A model generated the notes under the pieces. The model searched no databases, was not told the DNA's origin, and was given only the letters and a program-made list of their open reading frames with translations. Made by a program: the position numbers and the translations under genes. A stretch of 64,000 nt of DNA from Prevotella vespertina (lineage in GTDB: Bacteria > Bacteroidota > Bacteroidia > Bacteroidales > Bacteroidaceae), in NCBI RefSeq assembly GCF_009728485.1, contig NZ_VVIQ01000006.1, forward strand, positions 1-64,000. Reading direction: 5' to 3'. Shown in pieces: positions 43,521 to 52,699 of the stretch (within the stretch, counting starts at the first letter, position 1; the number at the start of each line of letters is the position of its first letter).

Positions 43521-43650
43521 AGATTTGCTTGTTTTTTTGATTAGAAAAGCTCATTTTGACTCCAGATATAAGCTAATTGAGACCTAAATGAGCTATGAAG
43601 AACATTTGAAATAGCACAATCTCATTTGCAACAGACAAAAGAGTGCAAAG

Positions 43651-43733
43651 AAGGAAAGCCCTTCCTTGCATTAAAGAGGGCGTTTCGTTGCTATAAGAAG
43701 AGCCTCTCTTCCAATGGAAGAAAGGCTCTTCTT
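43651..43733. repeat. Family C hairpins downstream of the lipoprotein gene
   Basis: Three blocks: the palindrome AAGGAA-AGCCC-TTCCTT (43651-43667); a 38-nt block (43673-43710) matching 52841-52878 at 34 positions; and a stem AAGAAGAGCCTCTCTTCC with GGAAGAAAGGCTCTTCTT (43695-43733, one mismatch). They fill the spacer between tRNA-Leu and the next leftward operon, and the last could act as its terminator. The rest of 43521-43914 shows nothing. Confidence 0.6.
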
Positions 43734-43914
43734 GACTTCAACAACAATCTACATTAATTGAAGATTAAGGTTCTTACCCCTACTTGATACTATTCAATTC
43801 AGAACATAGAAACCTGTAACTAACCTCAAATTCCAATGTTACTCTATCGTTTATAGACGTTATTAAGAAGATATTTCCTTATGATTTTCTATCTAAAATG
43901 CACTTTCTTCCAAT

Positions 43915-44499
43915 TCAACTAACGCCTAATACGCCAAAAGGACCAGTACTATTAGCACGATAACGGGTTAGTTTTTTACCCGACCCACCGCTGACTATGT
44001 TGCCACCAGTATTGAGATTGTATTTGCGATGACAGTGGTTACAAGTAGCAATACCCGTGTTATTGATTGTCAACTCATAGTTCCGTAGGGGCAACTCACG
44101 CAAGTCAAAGCAATTAGGACATTGCAAGTCATAGGCGAAGAAAACGGCTGGGTTGTCTAGATTCCCATAACCAACTATGAGTCCATTGTTCATCCCGACA
44201 TGCTTCCAAGACTCTAGTCTAAGGTCGATACCATCAAACCATACGGGTGCAGAGGAGCGTAGTCCTTGGTTGTTCTCGAACTGAAAACAATACCTCCCAC
44301 TCGTGTAGGACGACTTGATGATACAAAAGACTCCAGGTGAAAGAGCATTCATTGCTGTTGCAAGAATTGGGTCTCTATGCGTGTCGTTATTAAATGTAAA
44401 GTAAGGATGATAGTTGCTGTATTCATAATCGAAATTGTCTCCACAAGATGAGAAAGACAATAAGATCATGAACACAACACACTTTAGAATTTCTTTCAT
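43915..44499 (-). CDS. Lipoprotein with two CxxC pairs
   Basis: A 194-residue lipoprotein (MKEILK..., lipobox FSSC). I prefer the ATG at 44499 to the one at 44517 because it gives a normal signal peptide and avoids overlap with the preceding gene. Two cysteine pairs, CPNC and CNHC with adjacent His (CNHCHRKYNL), could bind zinc or, less likely, an iron-sulfur cluster; spacing is not that of a standard Rieske pair (CxH...CxxH). Function unknown. It is the last gene of the pyrE operon. Confidence 0.65.
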   Translation of the reverse strand: MKEILKCVVFMILLSFSSCGDNFDYEYSNYHPYFTFNNDTHRDPILATAMNALSPGVFCIIKSSYTSGRYCFQFENNQGLRSSAPVWFDGIDLRLESWKHVGMNNGLIVGYGNLDNPAVFFAYDLQCPNCFDLRELPLRNYELTINNTGIATCNHCHRKYNLNTGGNIVSGGSGKKLTRYRANSTGPFGVLGVS

Positions 44500-44509
44500 A
44501 GGCTTTCCT

Positions 44510-44959
44510 TTATTCAAAAGGAATCATTGCCAACGCATCAGCAACCTTCTCTATACCCTCTTGCAAAGGCTTTGATACCATCGACTTAGCAAAGAATGGG
44601 ATGTCTGCATCAATGGTTAATTTCATCTTAGAAGACGCCTCTGTTACAGGTAATATTTGTATCCAGAAGTTAAAAGAGAAGGGCGAGTTGTCACTCTCAA
44701 ACTTGATTGTCTTAGGCTCATCACGCTCTATGATACGCATCGAAACTTGCCCAACAGGATCAACCTTAATCGATAAGGAATCATGATCGAAACTAAGGTT
44801 CTGGAGTTTATCCTTTACCTTATCCATATCTTCATTACCGACTGATTCCTCTGGAAGATGGTCCTTTAAACGTTGTATATTAGTAAGATCACTCAACATA
44901 GCATACACGCTTTTCTGTGAGTGAGGAATCTGTTTTACACTGCTTTCAAACTTTGTCAT
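44510..44959 (-). CDS. SRPBCC (START-like) family protein
   Basis: A 149-residue soluble protein, probably a hydrophobic-ligand-binding helix-grip fold of the polyketide cyclase/START superfamily. The pattern of an N-terminal amphipathic segment (VKQIPHSQKSVYAMLSDLTN, 8-27), central strands with VSMRIIERDEPKTIKFES, and a long C-terminal helix fits. It lies 22 bp after pyrE and 10 bp before the lipoprotein gene, so it is co-transcribed, with no evident pathway link. Confidence 0.75.
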   Translation of the reverse strand: MTKFESSVKQIPHSQKSVYAMLSDLTNIQRLKDHLPEESVGNEDMDKVKDKLQNLSFDHDSLSIKVDPVGQVSMRIIERDEPKTIKFESDNSPFSFNFWIQILPVTEASSKMKLTIDADIPFFAKSMVSKPLQEGIEKVADALAMIPFE

Positions 44960-44981
44960 TATGTTTATTGGTTATGTTTTC

Positions 44982-45617
44982 TTAGTCTTTCTGCCAATTC
45001 GCAGGATCCTTACGCCACTCATGTAGCATAGTGACATCGGCTTCTTTGATGTAACCAGTTTCTAGAGCCGTCTCTACAACATGCTCATAATCGGTCAAGG
45101 TAACGAGTTTCACACCTGCTTCTTGGAATGCTTTCTCTGCGACGGGGAAGCCATAAGTATAAGAGGCAACCATACCAACGACTTCAAAACCAGCCTCTCT
45201 AAGAGCAGCAACAGCCTTTAAAGAAGAGCCACCAGTTGATATTAGGTCTTCAACAACAACCACCTTAGCACCAGCGGGAAGCTCTCCTTCAATCTGATTC
45301 TTCATTCCGTGGTCCTTTGGCTTTGGTCTTACATAAGCATAAGGCAATGCTAGTTCATCAGCAACAAGCATACCTTGCGCAATAGCTCCAGTCGCTACAC
45401 CTGCAACAGCAGTAGCTTCTGGGAAGTTCTTCAGCACTGCATGCACTAGTTCTAACTTCACAAACGAACGCACATCATGGTATGATAGCGTCTTGCGGTT
45501 GTCACAATAGAAGGGAGACTTCCATCCACTAGCCCACGTAAAAGGGTCATTAGGTTGCAACTTGATCGCTTTGATCCCTAGTAACTTGCCTGCAAAGGCT
45601 TTCTTTAAATCGTTCAT
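44982..45617 (-). CDS. pyrE: Orotate phosphoribosyltransferase
   Basis: Joins orotate to PRPP to make OMP in pyrimidine synthesis. The 211-residue type I PRTase has the PRPP-binding loop VVVVEDLISTGGSSLKAV (117-134), the flexible loop region PKPKDHGMKNQIEG (about 97-110), and TWASGWKSPFYCDNRK near the N-terminus for orotate binding. It heads an operon with the SRPBCC and lipoprotein genes, driven by a TAAGTTTG box. Confidence 0.95.
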   Translation of the reverse strand: MNDLKKAFAGKLLGIKAIKLQPNDPFTWASGWKSPFYCDNRKTLSYHDVRSFVKLELVHAVLKNFPEATAVAGVATGAIAQGMLVADELALPYAYVRPKPKDHGMKNQIEGELPAGAKVVVVEDLISTGGSSLKAVAALREAGFEVVGMVASYTYGFPVAEKAFQEAGVKLVTLTDYEHVVETALETGYIKEADVTMLHEWRKDPANWQKD

Positions 45618-45656
45618 CTTGATAGTTTATGGTTATATTCTAAATGCAAACTTACA

Positions 45657-45664
45657 CATTTTTT
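45657..45664 (-). promoter_or_regulatory. pyrE -7 box
   Basis: TAAGTTTG on the minus strand, 40 bp before the pyrE start. No clear -33 element. Confidence 0.45.
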
Positions 45665-45703
45665 TGATATTAAAGGGCTAAAGGTAGGAAAAAGAATAGC
45701 TCT

Positions 45704-46411
45704 TTAATTGTTCTTGGCAAAGCCTAATGAGAGTACACTCAACTTCACGTTATCTCCTTTGAGTAGCTCTTGGGCTGCAGAAACAAGGGTTGCACCTGAG
45801 GTTATTATATCATCTATCAAAAGGATATGCTGCCCTGCTATACTGGAGGAGTCTGTTAATCGGAAGGCTTTCTCTACATTCTCATTGCGTTGCCAGTGGT
45901 CTTTTTGTGTCTGACTACCATGAAATGTAACACGTTGGAGAGCTTTTCCCAATATTGGAATACCTGTAACAGCGCTAATGCCACGTGCTATCTCCATACT
46001 TTGATTGTATCCTCTCTCGCGTAAACGTTGCTTAGTTAAAGGTACAGCAACGATAGCTGTGATTCCATCAAAGTATTGCTCAACGTTGAACTCATCTGCG
46101 ATAAGGCGTCCCAAAGCCTCTCCTATCTCAGGATGATGCCCATATTTAAGCTTATAAATCAGTCGGCTTGTATCGGAATGAGGCTTATAAAAGAAGAGAG
46201 AAGCCCCTTTCTCTATTGGTATTAGCCCCCAAAACAAACGAACAAGCTCGTTATCATAGGGGGAATGGACATATCCTGTACGGGGAAGTCGTAGGTTACA
46301 AGCCCCACAAAGGATCTCTTCTGACATGGACAAACGCTCTCCGCACACTGCACAAGCACGTGGGAAAAAGGTGTCTAAGAGTCTGGAAAGAAAGCTAATT
46401 CTCCTTTTCAT
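45704..46411 (-). CDS. comF: ComF family phosphoribosyltransferase-like protein
   Basis: A 235-residue ComF protein, needed for natural transformation in several bacteria (in Legionella and Haemophilus it is linked to the PriA/DprA step). An N-terminal zinc finger (CAVCGERL and CGACNLRLP) precedes a PRTase domain with LLIDDIITSGATLVSA (the PRPP loop). It overlaps the recX stop by 4 nt, the third gene of prmC-recX-comF. Confidence 0.9.
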   Translation of the reverse strand: MKRRISFLSRLLDTFFPRACAVCGERLSMSEEILCGACNLRLPRTGYVHSPYDNELVRLFWGLIPIEKGASLFFYKPHSDTSRLIYKLKYGHHPEIGEALGRLIADEFNVEQYFDGITAIVAVPLTKQRLRERGYNQSMEIARGISAVTGIPILGKALQRVTFHGSQTQKDHWQRNENVEKAFRLTDSSSIAGQHILLIDDIITSGATLVSAAQELLKGDNVKLSVLSLGFAKNN

Positions 46412-46914
46412 TCTTCTATGAAGTCTACATCTCCATCGCTGTCAACCACTCCTTCATCAATACACCGCCGTATCAAGTCCATCGTGAAGCCACGTCCCAT
46501 GGCAAACTTTATCAGTTTCATCGAACGCTCGTAATCGCTTTCTGCCTTAATAGTGCGGTACTTACTAGCCATTAAGGGGCGTAAAACCTCTAGATACTCG
46601 GCATCCTCAACAGCATCCAAAACGCTTGATGCGATGTTACTATCCACTTTCTTCAACCAGAGAGCCTGCTCTATTTTACGTCTACCCCACCTATTGTAAC
46701 GTATTTTATCATGTACAAAGAACTGCGTGTAACGCTCATCATCAACATACTTCAGGCTTATCAATTTCTCAAGTATGCGTGTTTGTGCATCTTCGGAAAG
46801 CCCCCATTTGCGCATCTTCTCAATCATCTCACCCGAACAATGCTCTCCTTTCGCACAGAGATCGGCAAGCTTTTTCAAGGCTTGAGGCTCTAATATCGGT
46901 CGTTTCTGTATCAT
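46408..46914 (-). CDS. recX: Regulatory protein RecX
   Basis: A 168-residue RecX, modulator of RecA filaments. Its three helical repeats are visible: Y/F-rich segments ALKKLADLCAKGEHC, LISLKYVDDERYTQFFVHDKIR (the central conserved part LxxLKYVDDERY) and MGRGFTMDLIRRCID. It overlaps both neighbours by 4 nt, so translation is probably coupled. recA is not in the window. Confidence 0.9.
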   Translation of the reverse strand: MIQKRPILEPQALKKLADLCAKGEHCSGEMIEKMRKWGLSEDAQTRILEKLISLKYVDDERYTQFFVHDKIRYNRWGRRKIEQALWLKKVDSNIASSVLDAVEDAEYLEVLRPLMASKYRTIKAESDYERSMKLIKFAMGRGFTMDLIRRCIDEGVVDSDGDVDFIEE

Positions 46915-47774
46915 CCTCTCATCGCTTTAACGAACCTCTGTTTGCCAAACTGGTCTTCCTTCAGTTCTATCTGTTTATATCCTAGATTGCTTAACATGTC
47001 TTTCACCTTATATATATATAGTGGATTGGTCTCAAAATAGAGCTTCCCCTCATCGGTCAAAGCCGTCACACCATATTCAGCAATAGCCCTATAAAACTTT
47101 ATTGGGTCGTTATCAGGAACGAAGAGGGCTGTTTCTGGCTCATACTTCAGTACATTCTCCGCCATAGAAGAGCGCTCTTTATCGCAGATATAAGGTGGGT
47201 TACTAACGATGATGTCCCACTTCTGTTCCTTAGCAGTAGCCGAAATCGATAAGATATCCTCCATCTGTAGTACCACAGAAGAGTCCCATCTATGCACATT
47301 GTCACGTGCTATCAGGAGCGCATCAGCCGATATGTCCCATGCAGTAACAGCCGAGTTATACAGATCTAAAGCCAGTGTCACAGCGATACAACCACTACCT
47401 GTACCCACATCTAGCACTTGCAAGGGTACAGGAGGTTGCAAGGCGCAATACGGATGATTGTTATCTACTTCTATCCAACGGCACAACACTTCTGTTTCTG
47501 GGCGTGGTATCAATACACCAGGGGCAACTTTAAAGCTCCGACCACAGAACTTCTCCATGCCTAACACATACTGAACAGGCTCCGACGAGGCAAGTCTTTG
47601 CATGATTTTATCGAGTTCCTCCGCTGCATCTCGGGATATTTCATTAACTTTGCCAGTATATATATCGGTTAAGGAAAGCCCAAACTTCACTTCCAAAACT
47701 AATCGGATGATAGATTGTGCTTCGCCTTCTCCATATAAAGGAACAAGTCTGTGCCATAAATCTTGGTATGTCAT
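46911..47774 (-). CDS. prmC: Peptide chain release factor N5-glutamine methyltransferase
   Basis: SAM-dependent enzyme that methylates the GGQ glutamine of release factors. It has the SAM loop DVGTGSGCIAVTLAL and the catalytic NPPY motif (IIVSNPPYICDKE). A longer frame runs to 47849, but the consensus promoter at 47810-47780 places the transcript start at about the ATG at 47774 (MTYQDLW), giving 287 residues, the normal PrmC length. It leads the prmC-recX-comF operon. The ribD gene diverges and overlaps this control region. Confidence 0.93.
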   Translation of the reverse strand: MTYQDLWHRLVPLYGEGEAQSIIRLVLEVKFGLSLTDIYTGKVNEISRDAAEELDKIMQRLASSEPVQYVLGMEKFCGRSFKVAPGVLIPRPETEVLCRWIEVDNNHPYCALQPPVPLQVLDVGTGSGCIAVTLALDLYNSAVTAWDISADALLIARDNVHRWDSSVVLQMEDILSISATAKEQKWDIIVSNPPYICDKERSSMAENVLKYEPETALFVPDNDPIKFYRAIAEYGVTALTDEGKLYFETNPLYIYKVKDMLSNLGYKQIELKEDQFGKQRFVKAMRG

Positions 47775-47779
47775 AGATG

Positions 47780-47810
47780 CAAAGATATGAATTTTAATGA
47801 TATGAAACAA
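47780..47810 (-). promoter_or_regulatory. prmC promoter, leaderless and inside the ribD start region
   Basis: On the minus strand TTG (47810-47808), 20 bp, TATCTTTG (47787-47780). The box ends 5 nt before the prmC ATG. The element lies across the first codons of ribD on the other strand. Confidence 0.65.
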
Positions 47811-48782
47811 GCTGATATTGACGAAAAATACATGCGTCGTTGTTTGCAATTAGCCTACAATGGGATGCTAGAAGCGAAACCCAACCCTATGGTGGGGGCT
47901 GTTATTGTAAGCAAAGAGGGTAGGATTATTGGTGAAGGTTACCATGTGCAATGTGGTAAGGGGCATGCCGAAGTGAATGCGTTTGCCTCTGTTAAGGAGG
48001 TTGACAGTCATCTCTTACATAATGCGACATTGTATGTTAGCCTCGAGCCATGCTCACATTATGGTAAAACTCCACCTTGTGCCGACTTGATTATACGCAA
48101 GGGCGTACACCGAGTAGTGTGTGGTTGTATTGATTCCTTTGCTGAAGTGCATGGCAGAGGAGTACAGAAACTACGTGACGCAGGCATTGAAGTGACCGTA
48201 GGAGTACTCGAGAAAGAGTGCTTGGAACTAAACAAACGCTTCATAACATACAACACGCACCATCGTCCCTACGTCATCTTGAAGTGGGCACAAACGATGG
48301 GTAATCCTGCATATATTGGTTATCTGCCAAGCAAAGATTACCATCCTTTGAACATATCAACGCCTTTCACAAAGATGTTGGTACATAAGTTAAGGGCGGA
48401 GAATGACGCTATTCTCGTTGGAAGAACTACTGACGACTTAGAGCATCCACAGCTTACTGTAAGGGAGTGGAGCGGTAAGAACCCCGAGAAAATAGTTCTT
48501 TCACAACAGAAATCCACCTCATCTTCACAATACCCAAGTCCCCAATCCGTCCTTGACCATCTATATCAAGAGAAGAAGCAAAGCCTCATTGTAGAAGGTG
48601 GAGCAAGTACCTTACAGAGCTTTCTAGACGCTGGTTTATGGGATGAGATACGTGTTGAGACTGGTTCCTTATTGGTTGATAAGGGTGTAAAAGCCCCTCA
48701 ATTACCTCCGAATATACGTATAACTCGTATCAAACAATGGGGTGGCAACAAGATTGTAACCTATCACCGAGAAGAGAGATAA
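47787..48782 (+). CDS. ribD: Bifunctional riboflavin biosynthesis deaminase/reductase RibD
   Basis: Catalyses the deamination and side-chain reduction of the GTP-derived pyrimidine in riboflavin synthesis. The N-terminal cytidine-deaminase-type domain has HAEVNAF (zinc His and catalytic Glu) and PCSHYGKTPPCADLI (two zinc Cys). The C-terminal domain (about 155-331) is the dihydrofolate-reductase-like reductase with VEGGASTLQSFLDAGLWDE. The start may be 47787 (331 residues) or 47802 (326). No FMN riboswitch can fit upstream, since prmC begins 12 bp away on the other strand. It is alone, apart from other rib genes. Confidence 0.92.
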   Translation: MNFNDMKQADIDEKYMRRCLQLAYNGMLEAKPNPMVGAVIVSKEGRIIGEGYHVQCGKGHAEVNAFASVKEVDSHLLHNATLYVSLEPCSHYGKTPPCADLIIRKGVHRVVCGCIDSFAEVHGRGVQKLRDAGIEVTVGVLEKECLELNKRFITYNTHHRPYVILKWAQTMGNPAYIGYLPSKDYHPLNISTPFTKMLVHKLRAENDAILVGRTTDDLEHPQLTVREWSGKNPEKIVLSQQKSTSSSQYPSPQSVLDHLYQEKKQSLIVEGGASTLQSFLDAGLWDEIRVETGSLLVDKGVKAPQLPPNIRITRIKQWGGNKIVTYHREER

Positions 48783-48786
48783 GCCC

Positions 48787-50076
48787 TTAGTCACACTTAT
48801 GAGTCATGATGTTCAACACCATATCATCGGTATTGCACATCGCTTCCTTGCCTATGCTTGTAAGGTTAAGGATAGACTTATCAACGTCATCATCGATGAT
48901 TCCCTCCGCAGCTGTCACATGTTTACCTTCCATGGAGAGCGTTGCTGATAGTATCGCAGTGGATACTCCAGATGAAATCTTCAGTGAACAGCTAGGCTTC
49001 GCACCATCACATATCATCCCAGTAAGGTTTGCGATCATGTTTTTCACCGCATGGCAGACATTCACGTAATCGCCTCCCATGAGGTAAGTAATGCCACAAC
49101 TGGATCCAATACTTGCCACTACGCAACCGCAAAGGGCTGAAAGAGCACCCAAGCTCTGCTTTATATAGATAGCAGTTAGGTGACTTAATGCAAGTGCGCG
49201 GACTAGTTCTTCACGCGTATTCTCGTTCTCCTTTGCAAAAACAGCTACTGGATTCGTTGCACAAATACCCTGGTTTCCAGAACCACTATTGCTCATCACG
49301 GGTATTAATGCGCCTCCCATACGAGCATCACAGGCTGATGCTGTCTTTGAGATGATATGTGAATAGATACTGTTCCCGAATATTCCTCGACTCAAAGGAC
49401 GGTCCATTATCTTCCCAAGGCAGTGCCCGTAATTACCTTTCAAAGCCTCTGCTGCAGCACGAAGGTTATATCGCTTCGCTTCAAGAATGAACTCTATCTC
49501 CTCAACGGGAGTAGTTGTTGCAAACTCCCAGACTGTTCGTAAGTTCAGATCAACGCCTTTGCAAGCAGCAACAGAACCACTCGGACCACGCTTATCCATA
49601 CATACTTTGCCATCGACACTCTCGTAAACAAAGTTCGTATGACTACATGAGATGATGGCAACCGATTGGTGTTCTCCTGCCTCACAAATCGCTTCAATGT
49701 ATAGTTTCTCGGTGATTCCTTCCTTCAACTTAATGTCTATTCGATTCTCACCAATAAACTTCTTACCTTCTTCCAAGCCCTTTGGAGTAAGTTCCTTAAT
49801 AACTTCTAATTGGTATTCGGACTTCCCTATCAATGCACCCAAGGCAATAGCAATAGGCAAGCCTATCATCCCTGTACCAGGAATACCCACTCCCATGGCA
49901 TTTTTAAGGATATTCGCAGAAAGCAACACACGCACTTTCTCGGGTTTAGAACCTAGTAATTCGGCGGCACGAGCGACGCATAATGCCACAGCCATAGGCT
50001 CTGTACAGCCCACAGCAGGTACCACTTGATGATGTATCAAGCTGATAATTTGTTCTCTAATGTTTGTTTCTAGCAT
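48787..50076 (-). CDS. UPF0597/L-cysteine desulfidase family protein
   Basis: A 429-residue protein of the YhaM/CdsB group, related to the serine dehydratase alpha chain. Family members split L-cysteine to pyruvate, ammonia and sulfide using a [4Fe-4S] cluster. Candidate cluster cysteines include those in VGCTEPMAVAL (near 22), CDARMGG, CGCV and SSCGITYLMGG. Serine as substrate is possible. It converges with ribD, with only 4 bp between stops, and has no visible operon partner. Sulfide production would suit an anaerobe. Confidence 0.85.
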   Translation of the reverse strand: MLETNIREQIISLIHHQVVPAVGCTEPMAVALCVARAAELLGSKPEKVRVLLSANILKNAMGVGIPGTGMIGLPIAIALGALIGKSEYQLEVIKELTPKGLEEGKKFIGENRIDIKLKEGITEKLYIEAICEAGEHQSVAIISCSHTNFVYESVDGKVCMDKRGPSGSVAACKGVDLNLRTVWEFATTTPVEEIEFILEAKRYNLRAAAEALKGNYGHCLGKIMDRPLSRGIFGNSIYSHIISKTASACDARMGGALIPVMSNSGSGNQGICATNPVAVFAKENENTREELVRALALSHLTAIYIKQSLGALSALCGCVVASIGSSCGITYLMGGDYVNVCHAVKNMIANLTGMICDGAKPSCSLKISSGVSTAILSATLSMEGKHVTAAEGIIDDDVDKSILNLTSIGKEAMCNTDDMVLNIMTHKCD

Positions 50077-50151
50077 AATGATTTATATCGGTTTAGCCTG
50101 TTTATAGCATTTGATTTAAATGAAAAACACACCCTTTTGTCGTTCTTCTCA

Positions 50152-50565
50152 CTAACAATTCTCAGAGAGGAGATTCCCCAATTCATGCCTCATAGCCTCC
50201 ATCTTCTGTTGTCTATCTATAGAGAATGTAGTGCCATGAGCCTCTACATAATAAAATAAAGCGTATGCTTTTTCCTGTAAAAGAGAGTGCAAAGGATTAC
50301 TCTTATAGCTTGCTTCAGCATAAAGAAGCTCTGCCACCATATCAATGCGGTCTATCCTCTCGTTCTCAGCCCATTGTTCTTTCGCATACAACAAAAGCTC
50401 ATCAACGGAGAGATTACGCAAGTCTTCATATTCACCAACATATTGTTTATAAAGGTCTTTTAGCTCTTTATCACGCTTCAAGTCATCTTCCTTTTTCGTT
50501 AGAAAGCGTGAGATTGCTGCGCTAAACTCCTCTATTAGTCTAATGAAATAATCTCGTTGCAACAT
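50152..50565 (-). CDS. Small helical protein, DUF6483-like
   Basis: A 137-residue charged, helical protein without signal or membrane segment. The N-terminal LQRDYFIRLIEEFSAAISRFL (2-22) and NLSVDELLLYA resemble the DUF6483 family seen in Bacteroidota and Firmicutes, function unknown. A TACTTTTG box (50594-50587) lies 21 bp before the start. It is probably its own unit. Confidence 0.6.
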   Translation of the reverse strand: MLQRDYFIRLIEEFSAAISRFLTKKEDDLKRDKELKDLYKQYVGEYEDLRNLSVDELLLYAKEQWAENERIDRIDMVAELLYAEASYKSNPLHSLLQEKAYALFYYVEAHGTTFSIDRQQKMEAMRHELGNLLSENC

Positions 50566-50662
50566 AGTGTACTTCTTTTTATGTCACAAAAGTAAATAAA
50601 AAAAACATATAAAAGCTCTTTTCTCGAAGAGAATATACAAATAACTTGAAAGGAGAACAGCA

Positions 50663-52603
50663 CTACTCCGCCTGCTCTATGCTCTCCCATAGCTTCTTAT
50701 AGAACGGATGCTGCGTCATTGTTTGTACGTTTCCAAGGATGATAAGTTTCATCCTTGCACGCGTAATAGCCACATTCATGCGACGCAAATCACGCAAGAA
50801 TCCTATCTGACCAGCGTCATTTGAACGCACTAAAGAGATGAGTATCACATCTCGCTCTTGCCCTTGAAAGCCGTCAACTGTGTTTACGCTAATCAAAGAA
50901 CGGTATGGTTTAAAGAACTCGCGCTTCTTAATTAGCCCCCTCAAGTACTGTACCTGCGCACGATAAGGCGATATTACACCTACATCAATACACTCATCTA
51001 AGATGCGTTGTTTGCCTATCTTCGTAAAATAAGATTGTAGTGTTTGCAATGTCAATTCGGCTTCTCCCTTGTTAATACGCCCAAATGACTCACCAACAAA
51101 CTGCTCTTTAAAGATAGATTTATCCTCATTTTGTCCCCCTTCTGATTGATTCTCTAGACTCGAATCGGACGTATCTATCCACACCATTGGGTTGTCGTAA
51201 TCAAGGATACCACGGTATTTTATCTGTGGCGCACTCTCTACTTGCCCTCCATAGAACCAGTTGGACGAGAAGCGCATAATCTCTTCATTCATCCTATATT
51301 GCACCTTCAACAACGTTACAACCTCTGGTTTGTTCTCTACGACACGCTCCATTAATGTTTTACCCAGTCCTGCATGCAAAGCAGCTAAGCTCTTCACCGT
51401 TGGTGGTAATTGGCAATGATCACCTGCAAAGATAACTCTTGATGCCCTACGAATGGGTATCCAGCATGCCGCCTCAAGTGCTTGTGCAGCCTCATCTATA
51501 AATAAGGTAGTGAACTTCTGACCCTCCATTACCCTACTATTTGCCCCTACTAAGGTCGAAGCAATCACCCTCGCCTCACCAAAGAGTTCGCTATTAATCC
51601 TTATTTCAAGCTCTGTGGCACGACTTTTCAGGCGTTCCATCTTCTGATGATAATTCTCTGAACTCCGCTTACGATGGTTTCTTAACTCCCGAATAGCCTT
51701 ACGGATAGACCATAATTGAGGGTAGTCTGGATGCGCCTCAAACTTCCTTTCATAGGTAAAACCAAGCATTTTATCATTCACACGAGTAGGATTACCTATG
51801 CGAAGGACGTTGATTCCACGATCAACTAACTTCTCCGATATCCAATCAACAGCCATATTACTCTGCGCACAAACCAACACTTGACTCTCACGCATGAGTG
51901 TTTCATTGATTGCTTCGACCATTGTTGTAGTCTTACCTGTGCCTGGAGGACCATGCACAATGGCTACATCTTTTGCCCACAACACTTCATTAACGGCCTT
52001 TTCCTGCGTTGGATTCAACCACGGGAGACGGATAGGAGCAAAAGAGAACTTACCCACTTTTTGTCGAGAATAGAACAAATCACGCAAGTAAGCAAGCCTA
52101 TTTCCCTTAGCTTTCATCGCTCTTTCTAAGGCATCAAACATCATTTGATAACTCGTCTCATCAAATCCTAACTGACACCCAACCTGCTGCTGTGCTGATT
52201 GAAGTTCGAGTAAAGGAGCCGAGTCGGGCACAGTAACAACCATTCTATCGCCATCCACATAAGAAACAGAGCCTGTAAAACGGAAATATTCCAGCTTATT
52301 TGCGTTCATACTAACACTCACCTCTTTTGCAAGAAACTTGAAGAACAAGACTGGACGACCGCTTTCAAAGTTATGTTCAATATCTCCGTCTTGCGTTCGA
52401 AACACCTCAATACATAATTGGTTGAGCCCATTATAAAAGCGTTTACCCACTCTTAATGGGAACCAAGCATCTCCTCTTTTCACCTTCCTATGCATACCTG
52501 TCGCCTCAGTTTGCTTCCTGAAGGCTTCCTTCTCAGCGTAGTATTCCATCTGAAGTAGCATCTTTTGCCGTTGTAGTGCTTGTATCGGAGATTCCTGTGT
52601 CAT
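50663..52603 (-). CDS. UPF1/IGHMBP2-like superfamily 1 helicase
   Basis: A 646-residue ATP-dependent DNA or RNA helicase of SF1B, related to Dna2, UPF1 and IGHMBP2. An N-terminal beta-barrel (about 45-160) precedes Walker A VHGPPGTGKTTTMVEA, Walker B FIDEAAQALE, motif III GDHCQLPPTVKS, motif V VDGFQGQERDVILISLVRSN and motif VI NVAITRARMKLIILG. No nuclease domain is fused. Such proteins are common single genes in Bacteroidota. A consensus promoter (TTG, 20 bp, TATCTTTG) lies about 54 bp upstream. A defence role is not supported by the neighbours. Confidence 0.9.
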   Translation of the reverse strand: MTQESPIQALQRQKMLLQMEYYAEKEAFRKQTEATGMHRKVKRGDAWFPLRVGKRFYNGLNQLCIEVFRTQDGDIEHNFESGRPVLFFKFLAKEVSVSMNANKLEYFRFTGSVSYVDGDRMVVTVPDSAPLLELQSAQQQVGCQLGFDETSYQMMFDALERAMKAKGNRLAYLRDLFYSRQKVGKFSFAPIRLPWLNPTQEKAVNEVLWAKDVAIVHGPPGTGKTTTMVEAINETLMRESQVLVCAQSNMAVDWISEKLVDRGINVLRIGNPTRVNDKMLGFTYERKFEAHPDYPQLWSIRKAIRELRNHRKRSSENYHQKMERLKSRATELEIRINSELFGEARVIASTLVGANSRVMEGQKFTTLFIDEAAQALEAACWIPIRRASRVIFAGDHCQLPPTVKSLAALHAGLGKTLMERVVENKPEVVTLLKVQYRMNEEIMRFSSNWFYGGQVESAPQIKYRGILDYDNPMVWIDTSDSSLENQSEGGQNEDKSIFKEQFVGESFGRINKGEAELTLQTLQSYFTKIGKQRILDECIDVGVISPYRAQVQYLRGLIKKREFFKPYRSLISVNTVDGFQGQERDVILISLVRSNDAGQIGFLRDLRRMNVAITRARMKLIILGNVQTMTQHPFYKKLWESIEQAE

Positions 52604-52656
52604 CGATTGTCTATTATATTAAAAACATGTTTCCGCTCGTCACAAAACGAACATTA

Positions 52657-52687
52657 CAAAGATACACATAATATTCCAATAAGGCAA
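52657..52687 (-). promoter_or_regulatory. Helicase gene promoter
   Basis: On the minus strand TTG (52687-52685), 20 bp, TATCTTTG (52664-52657). Leader of about 49 nt. Confidence 0.6.
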
Positions 52688-52699
52688 CAAAGCTTCATT

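Noticed and set aside
47763..47786. FMN riboswitch upstream of ribD
   Set aside because: The upstream sequence is the prmC coding start; there is no leader in which an RFN element could fold.
50663..52603. Defence-island helicase
   Set aside because: The UPF1-like helicase stands alone among housekeeping genes, with no nuclease, methylase or other defence component nearby.
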